Source of the DNA: Anaerolineales bacterium
Lineage (GTDB): Bacteria; Chloroflexota; Anaerolineae; Anaerolineales; Villigracilaceae
Length of the DNA stretch: 64,000 nucleotides
Direction of reading: 5' to 3'
NCBI GenBank assembly: GCA_030834895.1
Contig: JAUQXA010000062.1
Location: 1 to 64,000 of the forward strand
In this document: positions 26,168-34,383 of the stretch, piece by piece
Position numbering within the stretch: the first letter of the stretch is position 1
How the letters are laid out: every line of letters starts with the position of its first letter
The notes under the pieces: model-generated
The model's input: the letters and a program-made list of their open reading frames with translations, nothing else
Database searches by the model: none
What the model was told of the DNA's origin: nothing
Position numbers and translations under genes: made by a program

Positions 26168-27787
26168 TTACCTGTAAACTTTCCCATCCTTTGCCAGCCA
26201 CACATCCGAGGCAAACTTCTCAATGAAACTGCGGTCATGGACCACGGCGAGGATCGTCCCTTTGAAATTCTCCAGCGCCTCCTCGAAGCGTTCTCGCGAG
26301 GGGATGTCGAGGTGGTTGATCGGTTCGTCCAAAATCAGGAAGGTACAGCCCTGCGCCACCAGCGTCGCCAGTTGCAGGCGGGCGCGTTCGCCGTACGACA
26401 GGTCACCCGATGCCCGCAGCGCCGCGTCGCCTTTGAAGAGGAAGTAATGCAGGAAGTTGCGCGTTTCGGTTTCGTTGAACGGGGCAACCGATTGGATCGT
26501 TTGCAGGGCGCTGAAAGCTGGGTTGAGCAATTCCTGCTCCTGCGCCATATGCCCAAGCTTGGTCGCCCCGCCCAAGCGGAACGAACCCGAAAGCGGGGGC
26601 AATGTCCCGACAATCGTGCGGATGAAAGATGTCTTGCCCGCCCCATTGGGACCCGTCAATGCAATGCGCTGTCCCGCGCGGATGAACAGGTTTAGGTCAA
26701 CCAGCAGTGGGTTTTCCGCCGTGTATCCAATGGACAATGCTTCCGTGACCAGCACATCTTTTGATTGATGGTCGGGCTCTCCAAAGTCCAGTTTCATCTG
26801 CCACGACATGCGCGGCTTTTCGATCTTTTCCTCGGTCAAAATTTGCTCGATGCGCGCCTCGATGTGCTTGGCGCGTCCTGCTACATTTTTAGTGGCGCGA
26901 TTGCCGAAGAAACCCTTTGCGAACTTGTCCCCTCCATCGGCTTTGCCGCCCTTCTTCATCTTCGTCAACCCGCGGATGTGACTGGCGGCAATCCGCAACT
27001 GCGCGATTTGATACTGCTGGTCTTGAAAGTCGTTGAGTTGCTTTTCGCGCTCCGTCAGTTTCCGCTGGACGTAGTCGCTGTAGTTGCCTGCATAGGCTTT
27101 GATGGTATGCGTTGTCGAGTCCAATTCCAAAATGGAGGTGACGGTATTGTCCAAAAACACGCGGTCATGTGAGACGACCAGCACTGCACCCGGAAAGCGA
27201 TTCAACCAGCCTTCCAGCCACTCAAGCATTTCGATATCGAGATGGTTGGTTGGCTCATCAAGCAGAAGCAGGTGCGGCTCTTCGAGTAACACCCGCGCCA
27301 GCATGAGGCGAGTCTTCTGTCCACCGCTGAGATGGCTGACAGGGGTATCGAGGGGAAGATGAGCAAGTCCAAGAGGGGCAAGAATGTTTTCAGGTTGAAC
27401 GTTGGCAAGCCTGACAAGGGCTTTATCATATTGCTCGTGGAGATCAGGGTCGTTTGGGTTTCGAGAAAGCTCAACCGCAAGCGACTCGACCTCAATGGCG
27501 GGATCGGCTTGGGTCGTTGAATCAAGTCCGAGCGCGAAGCGAAGCGTCTGCTCGGGTGTGAAATCCATTCCCTGGGCAAGATAGCCCACCCGTAATCCCA
27601 ACTTCGTTGGGGACACTTTTCCAGAATCAGGCTGGTCGAATCCCGCAAGAATGCGCATGAGCGTGGTCTTGCCCGAACCGTTCGGACCGATCAGACCGAT
27701 GCGCTCGCCCGCGCTAATATTGAAATTGATATTTTGTAGAATAGGCTGGATGCCGAAATTTTTCGATAAATTGTGGATGCTAAGCAT
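26168..27787 (-). CDS. ABC-F family ATPase (ribosome-associated, possible antibiotic resistance type)
   Basis: The 539-aa soluble protein has two ABC domains and no membrane segment: Walker A GPNGSGKTT (34-42) and GPNGAGKTS; signatures LSGGQKTRL and LSYGERARL; Walker B LLLLDEPTNHLD and FLILDEPINHLD. A long charged interdomain linker (about 235-345) includes a Lys/Gly-rich segment. ABC-F proteins bind the ribosomal E site and either regulate translation or displace antibiotics. The start is ATG 27787 with AGGAG 8 nt upstream. The leader upstream has the full layout of a drug-sensing transcription attenuator, which favours a resistance role over a housekeeping EttA role. Confidence 0.8.
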   Translation of the reverse strand: MLSIHNLSKNFGIQPILQNINFNISAGERIGLIGPNGSGKTTLMRILAGFDQPDSGKVSPTKLGLRVGYLAQGMDFTPEQTLRFALGLDSTTQADPAIEVESLAVELSRNPNDPDLHEQYDKALVRLANVQPENILAPLGLAHLPLDTPVSHLSGGQKTRLMLARVLLEEPHLLLLDEPTNHLDIEMLEWLEGWLNRFPGAVLVVSHDRVFLDNTVTSILELDSTTHTIKAYAGNYSDYVQRKLTEREKQLNDFQDQQYQIAQLRIAASHIRGLTKMKKGGKADGGDKFAKGFFGNRATKNVAGRAKHIEARIEQILTEEKIEKPRMSWQMKLDFGEPDHQSKDVLVTEALSIGYTAENPLLVDLNLFIRAGQRIALTGPNGAGKTSFIRTIVGTLPPLSGSFRLGGATKLGHMAQEQELLNPAFSALQTIQSVAPFNETETRNFLHYFLFKGDAALRASGDLSYGERARLQLATLVAQGCTFLILDEPINHLDIPSRERFEEALENFKGTILAVVHDRSFIEKFASDVWLAKDGKVYR

Positions 27788-27804
27788 AATGGGAACTCCT
27801 GTAG

Positions 27805-27833
27805 TTAAAAAGAAAACCGAGGGCAAGCCTCGG
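27805..27833 (-). terminator. Attenuator terminator in the ABC-F leader
   Basis: On the minus strand CCGAGG-CTTGC-CCTCGG is followed by TTTTCTTTTT, ending just before the AGGAG ribosome-binding site of the ABC-F gene. Being between the leader peptide and the gene, it would stop transcription unless prevented. Its loop and 3' arm contain TGCCCT (27825-27820), which can instead pair with AGGGCA at 27864-27859. Confidence 0.8.
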
Positions 27834-27858
27834 CTGTGAATCCAAATACAGCGGGTGA

Positions 27859-27864
27859 TGCCCT
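27859..27864 (-). promoter_or_regulatory. Candidate anti-terminator arm in the ABC-F leader
   Basis: AGGGCA on the minus strand lies between the leader peptide stop and the terminator and is exactly complementary to TGCCCT within the terminator. Pairing would break the terminator stem. Upstream CCAGC and downstream GCTG can form a competing hairpin around it. This is a six-base match and is read as regulatory from its place. Confidence 0.5.
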
Positions 27865-27878
27865 GAAAGCTGGTTCGA

Positions 27879-27896
27879 CTACAGAATCACTATCAT
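27879..27896 (-). CDS. Five-codon leader peptide MIVIL of the ABC-F attenuator
   Basis: The minus strand reads ATG-ATA-GTG-ATT-CTG-TAG from 27896, preceded by AAAGGAG with an 8-nt spacer, a better ribosome-binding site than many full genes here. Very short hydrophobic leader peptides with I/V-rich sequence resemble the stalling segments of macrolide-inducible erm leaders (IFVI, IAVV). A ribosome stalled here by a drug would favour the downstream anti-terminator and turn on the ABC-F gene. The peptide and RBS are seen; drug response is inferred. Confidence 0.65.
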   Translation of the reverse strand: MIVIL

Positions 27897-27964
27897 TCGC
27901 TTTGCTCCTTTACGGCTAGAATTTTATCATATAAGCAGAACTTTCGCTCAAGTGTTCGTTTTTG

Positions 27965-28098
27965 TGTCACCCTGAGCGTTAGCGACACTTGCACCGCACT
28001 GCGTTCCCTGGCACCGCCCGCCAAGGCAGGTGTGGTGCAGTGCAGGTGAGGGTCTCTACTTCAGAAATCCGAGATTCTTCGCTTTGCTCAGAATGACA
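27965..28098. repeat. Interspersed palindromic repeat, copy 2, with internal insert
   Basis: The ends TGTCACCCTGAG (27965) and CTCAGAATGACA (28087-28098) are imperfect inverted repeats (10 of 12). The inner part holds GGGTCTC and GATTCTTCGCTTTGCTCAG, shared with the copies at 24924-25003 and 41432-41502. Compared with copy 3 it contains about 60 extra bases (roughly 27988-28050) that fold on themselves (GCACCGCACTGC against GTGGTGCAGTGC). Together with the ABC-F leader it fills the 374-bp gap 27788-28161. Confidence 0.65.
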
Positions 28099-28161
28099 AA
28101 CGAAAGTCCTGATAAGGTAAACTTGTGCGGAGGTCGAACGTCTATGCAAAAAGAGGAAATC

Positions 28162-29004
28162 ATGACAAAGACTTTACTTGCAGTTTTGGCACATCCCGAT
28201 GATGAGTCCTTTGGTTTGGGCGGCACGCTGGCTTTATATGCCAGCCGCGGCTACGATGTGTATTACGTCTGCGCGACTCGCGGCGAAGCAGGCATGATGG
28301 ACGAGGAGCATTTGAACGGCTTCAAGGACATCGCCGAGAAGCGCACCGATGAATTGATGCGCGCCGCGAAGGAGCTTGGTTTGAAGGAAGTCTTCTTCCT
28401 GGGCTACCGCGATTCGGGTATGCCCGGCATGGAGGATAATCAGCACCCGAATGCGCAGATCAATGCGCCTGTGGAGGAGGTGGCGGGAAAGGTCGTGAAG
28501 TATATCCGCAGCCTCAAGCCCGACGTGGTGCTGACCTTCGACCCGATTGGCGGATACAAACATCCCGACCACATCCACATCCATAAGGCGACGGTGTTTG
28601 CCTTTGCGAATTCGGACAACGACTCCTTCTACCCCGAAGCGGGCGAGCCGTTCAAGCCGAAGGCGCTGTATTTTCAGGTCTTCCCGCGCTGGTTCCTGCG
28701 GGTGATGACTCACATCATGCCAATCTTCGGCAAGGATCCGTCGAAGTGGGGACGCAATGGCGACATCAATTTGAAGGAACTGGCTGAGGTGTATTTCCCC
28801 GTGCATGTGCGGGTGAACGTCCGCCCGGTTTCAGACGCCAAGCACAGGGCGAGTGAGTGCCACGCCTCGCAGGGCGGCGGTCAGATGCGGCGCGGGCTGA
28901 TGGGCTTCGTCACACGGATGTTCGGCGAACACGAGGATTACATGCGCGCCTTTCCCCCGGTGGACGGGAATTTCAAGCGGAGAGCGGATTTGTTCGACGT
29001 TTAG
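28162..29004 (+). CDS. PIG-L family N-acetylglucosamine-type deacetylase
   Basis: The start is ATG 28162 with AGAGGA 6-7 nt upstream; earlier codons of the frame lie in the repeat. The 280-aa protein has the zinc motif AHPDDE (residues 10-15), the second ligand region with KHPDHIHIH, and the usual CATRGEAG and TFDPIGGYKHPDH context. PIG-L enzymes remove acetyl groups from GlcNAc conjugates such as mycothiol or bacillithiol precursors and glycolipids. A GCL-like thiol-pathway gene lies 10 kb downstream, but linkage is loose. A strong terminator follows. Confidence 0.85.
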   Translation: MTKTLLAVLAHPDDESFGLGGTLALYASRGYDVYYVCATRGEAGMMDEEHLNGFKDIAEKRTDELMRAAKELGLKEVFFLGYRDSGMPGMEDNQHPNAQINAPVEEVAGKVVKYIRSLKPDVVLTFDPIGGYKHPDHIHIHKATVFAFANSDNDSFYPEAGEPFKPKALYFQVFPRWFLRVMTHIMPIFGKDPSKWGRNGDINLKELAEVYFPVHVRVNVRPVSDAKHRASECHASQGGGQMRRGLMGFVTRMFGEHEDYMRAFPPVDGNFKRRADLFDV

Positions 29005-29056
29005 TTAGTCCGTACTTGGTCAGTCGAGGACTTAGCCCCTGACTGAGCAAAGGCAG

Positions 29057-29090
29057 AAAAACGGCCGGGAACTTTTCCCGCCGTTTTTTC
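29057..29090 (+). terminator. Intrinsic terminator after the PIG-L gene
   Basis: ACGGC-C-GGGAA (29061-29071) pairs with TTCCC-GCCGT (29075-29084) around a CTT loop with one bulged C, followed by six T. Another imperfect stem, TCAGTC-G-AGG with CCTGACTGA, lies just upstream (about 29020-29045). Confidence 0.8.
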
Positions 29091-29165
29091 GTTAACCGTC
29101 AGGGAATCTCTTTTTTGAAAGCATGATAGAATTTTTCACGGTTTCTTCACAAGAAATGAGAGCAA

Positions 29166-29912
29166 ATGACAGAATCAACCCCTTCCACTCCGACCAAGAG
29201 ACTGGATTTTGCAAGAATATTCCCCATCCTCTTCCAACCCCGGCGGACTTTTTCCGAAATCGCCGCCGAGGCTAATGCTTCCTGGCTGACCCCGATGCTG
29301 ACGCTGAGCATTTCCGCCGCTCTGGTGGTCTTCGTCAGCGGATTTTTGAAGGCGCGCGCCGCCTCGATGGGGGAAGTACAACTCCCTCCCGACTGGCAGT
29401 ACTGGACGCCCGACATGCAAAACAACTTCATGCAGGCGCAGCAGGCGACTCAAAGCCCTGTATTTGTCTACATCATCCCGCTGGTGTTGTCGCTGGTGGG
29501 GCTATGGGCTGGCTGGCTCATCCTCAGCGGTTTACTGCACCTTGGTTCCACCCTGCTCGGCGGGCGCGGGTCCATGCGCAGCGCCTTGAGCGTTGCCGGC
29601 TGGGCGAGCCTTCCCTTTCTTGTGCGCGACCTGTTGCGGATCATCTTTATGCTGCTGGCGGGACACGTCATCGTCAGTCCGGGGCTTTCAGGCTTTGCAG
29701 ACGGAACGATTTTCCTGGCGAAAATTCTCGAGCAGGTGGACATTTTCTTCGTCTGGAATGTCATCCTGCTCATCATCGGATTCAGCCTCGCGGATGGCCT
29801 TCCCAAAAACAAGGCGACGGTTGGAGTGCTCGCCGTAGTGTTGATTCTCCTCCTGGCTTTGGCCGGGGCGGGAGCGGCAACTTCGAGCCTCGGCACGAGT
29901 CTTGCCTCGTAG
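29166..29912 (+). CDS. YIP1-domain membrane protein
   Basis: The 248-aa protein has a cytosolic N-terminus with the Yip1-type lead-in (FPILFQPRRTFSEIAAEANASWLTPML) and five membrane helices between about 40 and 245. The fold is widespread in bacteria with unknown biochemical role, often near ABC transporters. It is the first gene of a four-gene unit: the ABC ATPase starts 3 bp after its stop. Co-expression suggests a role in assembling or regulating the exporter. Confidence 0.75.
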   Translation: MTESTPSTPTKRLDFARIFPILFQPRRTFSEIAAEANASWLTPMLTLSISAALVVFVSGFLKARAASMGEVQLPPDWQYWTPDMQNNFMQAQQATQSPVFVYIIPLVLSLVGLWAGWLILSGLLHLGSTLLGGRGSMRSALSVAGWASLPFLVRDLLRIIFMLLAGHVIVSPGLSGFADGTIFLAKILEQVDIFFVWNVILLIIGFSLADGLPKNKATVGVLAVVLILLLALAGAGAATSSLGTSLAS

Positions 29913-29915
29913 CTT

Positions 29916-30632
29916 ATGGCACAACCCCTGATTCAAGTCACCGACCTGAAAAGGCATTATCAAATGGGTGGCACGGTCGTCCGCGCCTTGGATGGCGTCA
30001 GTTTGGAGATTCAGCCCCATACTTTCACCATCGTCATGGGACCTTCGGGCTCGGGCAAAAGCAGTCTGCTTTACCTGCTCGGTGGTCTGGACCGTTCAAC
30101 ATCCGGCGAGATTTCGATTGGTGGGGAACGTCTCGATCAAATGGACGAGAACGCCCTGGCATTGTTCCGCCGCCGTACGATGGGCTTTATCTTTCAATCC
30201 TACAACCTGATCACCAGTATGAACGCATTGGAAAACGTGGCATTCCCCATGCAGTTCACGGGTATCCTGCCTGCAGAAAGGAACAAACGTGCCCGTCAAT
30301 TATTGGAGCAGGTTGGGCTGTCCGATCGTAGTCATCACAAACCTTCCGAACTTTCGGGCGGACAACAGCAGCGGGTGGCTGTTGCGCGCGCGCTGGTCAA
30401 CAACCCAAGCCTGATCCTGGCGGATGAACCCACAGGGAATTTGGATACCGCCAGCGGTGTCACCATCATGCAGTTGCTCTCGGAGTTGCATCGCTCCGGG
30501 CGGACGGTGCTGGTAGTGACTCACGATCCGCGCATGACGCGCTTTGCCACCCATAAGATCTTCCTGTTGGATGGTCATGTAGTAGATGAAGATGAATATC
30601 AATCCGCCACTCTTGAAATTCCCCAGGCGTAA
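29916..30632 (+). CDS. MacB/LolD-type ABC transporter ATP-binding protein
   Basis: The 238-aa ATPase has Walker A GPSGSGKSS, Q-loop IFQSYNL, signature LSGGQQQRVAVARAL and Walker B LILADEPTGNLD, with the D-loop TGNLDTASG typical of the MacB/LolD/FtsE group. This group does not transport through a pore but drives mechanotransmission by a four-helix permease, here the gene at 32414. An exported IPT/CARDB protein lies between the ATPase and the permease, which is not the usual order. Confidence 0.85.
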   Translation: MAQPLIQVTDLKRHYQMGGTVVRALDGVSLEIQPHTFTIVMGPSGSGKSSLLYLLGGLDRSTSGEISIGGERLDQMDENALALFRRRTMGFIFQSYNLITSMNALENVAFPMQFTGILPAERNKRARQLLEQVGLSDRSHHKPSELSGGQQQRVAVARALVNNPSLILADEPTGNLDTASGVTIMQLLSELHRSGRTVLVVTHDPRMTRFATHKIFLLDGHVVDEDEYQSATLEIPQA

Positions 30633-30660
30633 TAGGGTTCGACAGAAATTGGAGATTCAA

Positions 30661-32394
30661 ATGAAGTTTCAAGGAAAGTATCTTGTTTCGCTGCTTCTTG
30701 CATTCACCCTTCTGGCCGGATGGATTACACCGGCGTATGCGGCCACCGTCGTCTCAGTCACACCTTCCTCGATCATCAATGATGTTGACAGGACGATTAC
30801 AGTCAAGGGGACCGATTTCGACAACACCGCTGTTGTGCTCCTCGATGGTTCCGCCCTGGCAACCAGCTTTGTCGACGCTCAAACTCTTACAGCAACCGTC
30901 CCGGCGGGTGTGGTGACAGGCGCTCATGTCATCACGGTCACCATGGTTGTTGGCGGGGTGACCACTCCCCTTTCCCCATCGCTCAATTTGGATGTGACTG
31001 CCTCGGTGGTTGTTCCTCCAACAGCAACGCCCCCTTCGCCGGCTTTTGGACGTCCGCAGATCATTGTCAGCTCATATAAAACGAACAACATAGCCCAATC
31101 CGGAAGGGACATCAAACTCAAAATCGGTTTTGACAACGCGGGCACATTCAATGCCATCAACACGCAGGCCGTGTTTTCTTCAGCCGACCTTGTCCCAAAC
31201 GACACGGGTGGCGTGCAGGCTCTTGGTTCCATCCCCACAGGCGGGCATGTGGATACGGAACAGGCATTTTCTGTATCCAATTCCATTTCCGGAAAGAATG
31301 TCGTTGTCATCGATGTGACACTGACCTATTACGATGAAAAAGGCACGTCATACTCCGATAAATTCGCATTGAGTGCTGCGGCAGCCGGTGGCGGCACGGG
31401 CAGCGGGGTCTATTACACCGCCACTCCCACCGGCGTGAACAGCGCCCAGCTTGTCATCACCAGTTACGCCTCAACGATTGACCCGCTGCAACCCGGAGTT
31501 CAATTCCAACTTGGAGTCACCGTCCAGAACATGGGCAATGTAACTGCCAAACGTGTCACCATGATCGTGGGCGGCGGGACATCGAGTGCAAGCAGCGGGA
31601 CACCCCAACCGGATGGCGTCTCCGGCGGCAGTGGTGAGTTTACAAACTTCGCTCCCGTTGGCTCTTCGAATATTCAATCGTTGGGAGATATTCCCGCCGG
31701 GGGTGGATTGCAGGTCCTGCAAAACCTTGTGGTCAACGTTTCCACCAACCCGGGCGCGTATCCGGTAAAAATCACTTTTTCCTATGTCAACGCAAAAGGT
31801 GAGGTGGTCAACGACGACCAGGTCATCACGCTTCTGGTTTACAGCCTTCCAAATCTGGACGTCAGTTTTTATAGTCCACCCCAGCCATTTTTCGCTGGTC
31901 AACCCGGTCCCCTGCCGATTCAGGTTGTGAACCTTGGCAAGCGCTCGACAGTTTTAGGAAACATGAAGATCGAAACAACAGGCGGAACAGTCGAACCTTC
32001 TTCGACCCTGGTTGGGTCACTCGATGCGGGCGGATATTTCACTTTTGATTCCACCCTGACCCCCGATGCCGGCGGCCCATTGGAATTGAAGCTGACCATT
32101 GACTACACAGACGACTTCAACCAGTCACGCACAATCACAAAGACACTAAATGTGACTGTGGAGGAAGCCTTCACCGAGCCGACACTCGATCCCTCGATGG
32201 AGGGTATGAAGGGCATGGAAGGGACGGATATCTCCATTGCTTCGGACGAAAGTTTTCTTCACAAGGTCTGGCGTTTTGCACTTGGAATCCTTGGACTGGA
32301 TTCAGCTCCACCCGTCGAGACTCCCGTTGTCGATCCTTCTTTTGAGGAAATGCCCATCCCGGTACCGTCAGGTGGCGGCGGCGGGAAAGGCTGA
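30661..32394 (+). CDS. Secreted IPT/TIG plus CARDB-repeat protein within an ABC operon
   Basis: The start is ATG 30661 (MKFQGKYLVS) with GGAG just upstream; the frame extends into the preceding gene. The 577-aa product has a signal peptide ending AYA (cleavage after about residue 27), an IPT/TIG domain (about 30-115), and three CARDB-like or COG1361-like beta domains (about 120-245, 260-400, 410-520) marked by DNAGT, VQNMGNVTA and VVNLGKRST. The tail has Met/Gly-rich stretches and ends in a short Gly run. It is probably a cell-surface or periplasm-like adaptor for the MacB-type transporter, equivalent in position to a MacA subunit but unrelated in fold. Confidence 0.7.
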   Translation: MKFQGKYLVSLLLAFTLLAGWITPAYAATVVSVTPSSIINDVDRTITVKGTDFDNTAVVLLDGSALATSFVDAQTLTATVPAGVVTGAHVITVTMVVGGVTTPLSPSLNLDVTASVVVPPTATPPSPAFGRPQIIVSSYKTNNIAQSGRDIKLKIGFDNAGTFNAINTQAVFSSADLVPNDTGGVQALGSIPTGGHVDTEQAFSVSNSISGKNVVVIDVTLTYYDEKGTSYSDKFALSAAAAGGGTGSGVYYTATPTGVNSAQLVITSYASTIDPLQPGVQFQLGVTVQNMGNVTAKRVTMIVGGGTSSASSGTPQPDGVSGGSGEFTNFAPVGSSNIQSLGDIPAGGGLQVLQNLVVNVSTNPGAYPVKITFSYVNAKGEVVNDDQVITLLVYSLPNLDVSFYSPPQPFFAGQPGPLPIQVVNLGKRSTVLGNMKIETTGGTVEPSSTLVGSLDAGGYFTFDSTLTPDAGGPLELKLTIDYTDDFNQSRTITKTLNVTVEEAFTEPTLDPSMEGMKGMEGTDISIASDESFLHKVWRFALGILGLDSAPPVETPVVDPSFEEMPIPVPSGGGGGKG

Positions 32395-32413
32395 TGGCTG
32401 ACTGATTCTTCCC

Positions 32414-33745
32414 ATGAAATTCCTTGACCTTCTCCGTCTTATTCTTGGCAATCTAAGCCGCCGCAAAGCGCGCGTGGCACTGACAGCCATTGGCGTAGTC
32501 ATCGGCACGGCGGCAATTGTGATTCTGGTTTCATTGGCAATCGGCCTGCAAAAAAGCGCCACCGACCAACTCTATGGCATCGGCGATTTGACGCTCATCG
32601 ACGTGATGCCCGCTTACGGCGGGGGAATGTATTACGGCGGACCCGTAGCTGTTCAATCCTCCGGTGATTCGAGCAAGCCGCAGGAACCGGCCTTATTGAC
32701 GAATTCAGCCCTCGCGCAAATACGGGAAATCCCCAACGTTCAGGTGGTCATCCCCCGCGATAATTTTTATTCGCCTTCGACGCTTCGTTACCAGCGCATG
32801 GAAGGTGGAGTCAATATTATCGGCATTGCGACCGATGATCTAGCCAACCTTGGAATGGAGGTCGACCAGGGAACAACGAAGCTGAGCAAGGGGTCGATCG
32901 TGATCGGGGTGATGATAAAAAATAATTTTTACGATCCAAATATGCGTCCCGGCCAGGCACCTCCCCTGCCGCCTGATTTATACAACCAGCAGGTGCAATT
33001 GATCGCCATGAAATGGGATCAGAGCGGAGCCGAGGTTCGCAAGACCCTTAATCTGCGCGTGGCCGGAGTGTTGAAAGAAACCGGCGGCGAGCCGGATTTT
33101 TCCATCTACCTGCCTCTGGACCAGGTCAGGCTGTTGAACGAGTGGGTGAATGGCGCCCGTATCAACTACAACAAAACTGGCTACAATCAGGTCATCGTCA
33201 AGGTACAGGATCCCGAGCAGGCAATGGATGTTGCTGACCAGATCACAGAAATAGGATTCCAGGCAATGACGCCCCAGTCGTTCCTGCAGGGTATCAACAA
33301 CACCTTTTTAATCATGCAAATCATCTTTGGCGGGGTGGGCGCGATTGCGCTTCTGGTTGCGGCGATTGGCATCGCAAATACAATGGCGATGTCCATTTTG
33401 GAGCGGACGCGCGAGATTGGACTCATGAAAGCTGTGGGAGCGACCAATCGTGACGTATTGTCCCTTTTCCTCGGTGAAGCAGCAGGGATCGGTTTTATCG
33501 GTGGAGTGGGAGGAATCGTGATCGGCTGGCTGGCGGCACAGGCGATTAATGTAGTGGCGTTGATTTATCTTGCCGGGCAGGCCAGCCAGCAGGGAGGCCC
33601 GCCGCCCAGTGTGGCAGTGTACACTCCCGTTTGGCTTCCGCTTTTCGCCCTGGTATTTTCCACATTCATCGGAATGCTTTCGGGTTTGTATCCGGCCTTG
33701 CGCGCGGCAACCATGATTCCCGTAATCGCGTTAAAATATGAGTAG
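32414..33745 (+). CDS. MacB/FtsX-type ABC transporter permease
   Basis: The 443-aa protein starts with LGNLSRRKARVALTAIGVVIG, the typical MacB first helix, then a large external domain (about 45-285), and three C-terminal helices with the FtsX signature SILERTREIGLMKAVGATNRDVLSLFL. The last helices are interrupted by a Gln/Gly/Pro-rich loop (GQASQQGGPPPS). It is the last gene of the unit starting at 29166. Substrates of this class are peptides, lipoproteins or antibiotics; none is indicated here. Confidence 0.85.
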   Translation: MKFLDLLRLILGNLSRRKARVALTAIGVVIGTAAIVILVSLAIGLQKSATDQLYGIGDLTLIDVMPAYGGGMYYGGPVAVQSSGDSSKPQEPALLTNSALAQIREIPNVQVVIPRDNFYSPSTLRYQRMEGGVNIIGIATDDLANLGMEVDQGTTKLSKGSIVIGVMIKNNFYDPNMRPGQAPPLPPDLYNQQVQLIAMKWDQSGAEVRKTLNLRVAGVLKETGGEPDFSIYLPLDQVRLLNEWVNGARINYNKTGYNQVIVKVQDPEQAMDVADQITEIGFQAMTPQSFLQGINNTFLIMQIIFGGVGAIALLVAAIGIANTMAMSILERTREIGLMKAVGATNRDVLSLFLGEAAGIGFIGGVGGIVIGWLAAQAINVVALIYLAGQASQQGGPPPSVAVYTPVWLPLFALVFSTFIGMLSGLYPALRAATMIPVIALKYE

Positions 33746-33922
33746 AAGAGTTTATATGTCCCGGCAATGCCCATCGATCCCGTTTGGTTTACTGCGATAC
33801 GTCTGACCTCGTTTTTCTCCCCCGGCAGGGGCAAGAATTTAATATATATTTTATATTATTCGACGGGTTTGCAGTGGTACGATTGACGTCACACGATTGC
33901 ATCTTGCAAAAGGAGAAGCATT

Positions 33923-34264
33923 ATGTCCGAACGACGAACCACCCCGAGAAAAAAATTTTCTTTTTACATGCGTGTTCTTGACGATGATACTCAGACGATT
34001 CTTGGTCACATGGTGGAGGTCAGCGCCATCGGCTTGCAGTTGGAAACAACCATGCCTCTCCCGCTTCAAAAGGATTATTACCTGCGCCTTGAGCTGACTC
34101 CTGACGTGGCGGACAGGCCTGTGATGATCTTCATTGCCCGCACAAAATGGTGCAAAATGGATGAGATCGAGCCGAATCTGTATCATGTTGGGTTCGAAAT
34201 CATGGAAATCATGCCTGATGACAGGGAAGTCTTCCTGCGTATTATTGCGAAGTTTGGAAGATAA
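33923..34264 (+). CDS. PilZ-domain protein (c-di-GMP binding candidate)
   Basis: The 113-aa protein starts with SERRTTPRKKFSFYMRV, containing a basic RxxxR-type N-terminal segment, and has a D-x-S-A-x-G-like motif (MVEVSAIGLQLE, with Ser-Ala-x-Gly), a shortened form of the PilZ signature. It resembles PilZ proteins that bind c-di-GMP at RxxxR and D/NxSxxG, although the Asp/Asn is replaced by Glu. Binding is therefore uncertain. AAGGAG lies 8 nt before the ATG. It stands alone between two operons, with an AT-rich upstream region (33835-33870). Confidence 0.65.
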   Translation: MSERRTTPRKKFSFYMRVLDDDTQTILGHMVEVSAIGLQLETTMPLPLQKDYYLRLELTPDVADRPVMIFIARTKWCKMDEIEPNLYHVGFEIMEIMPDDREVFLRIIAKFGR

Positions 34265-34316
34265 AGGACCGGGGATATATGGGGGGAAGGATAAAAGACA
34301 TTCCCATATCTGGCGC

Positions 34317-34345
34317 TTGACAATTTAGAACACATGTTCTAAACT
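34317..34345 (+). promoter_or_regulatory. Promoter with LexA-like palindromic operator between -35 and -10
   Basis: TTGACA (34317-34322, perfect -35) and TAAACT (34340-34345, -10) are 17 bp apart. The spacer and -10 are covered by a perfect palindrome TTTAGAAC-ACAT-GTTCTAAA (34324-34343). Its core GAAC-N4-GTTC matches the Gram-positive DinR/LexA box (GAACRNRYGTTY). Placement across the promoter is that of a repressor operator. It controls the VOC gene at 34384 and probably the following genes to 35448. The cognate repressor is not in the window. Confidence 0.7.
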
Positions 34346-34383
34346 TGGACCATCTTCGTCCGCTTTTTGAAAAGGAGAATATC

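Noticed and set aside
27960..28140. CRISPR array
   Set aside because: The repeats are palindromic, unequal and not regularly spaced; there are no cas genes nearby.
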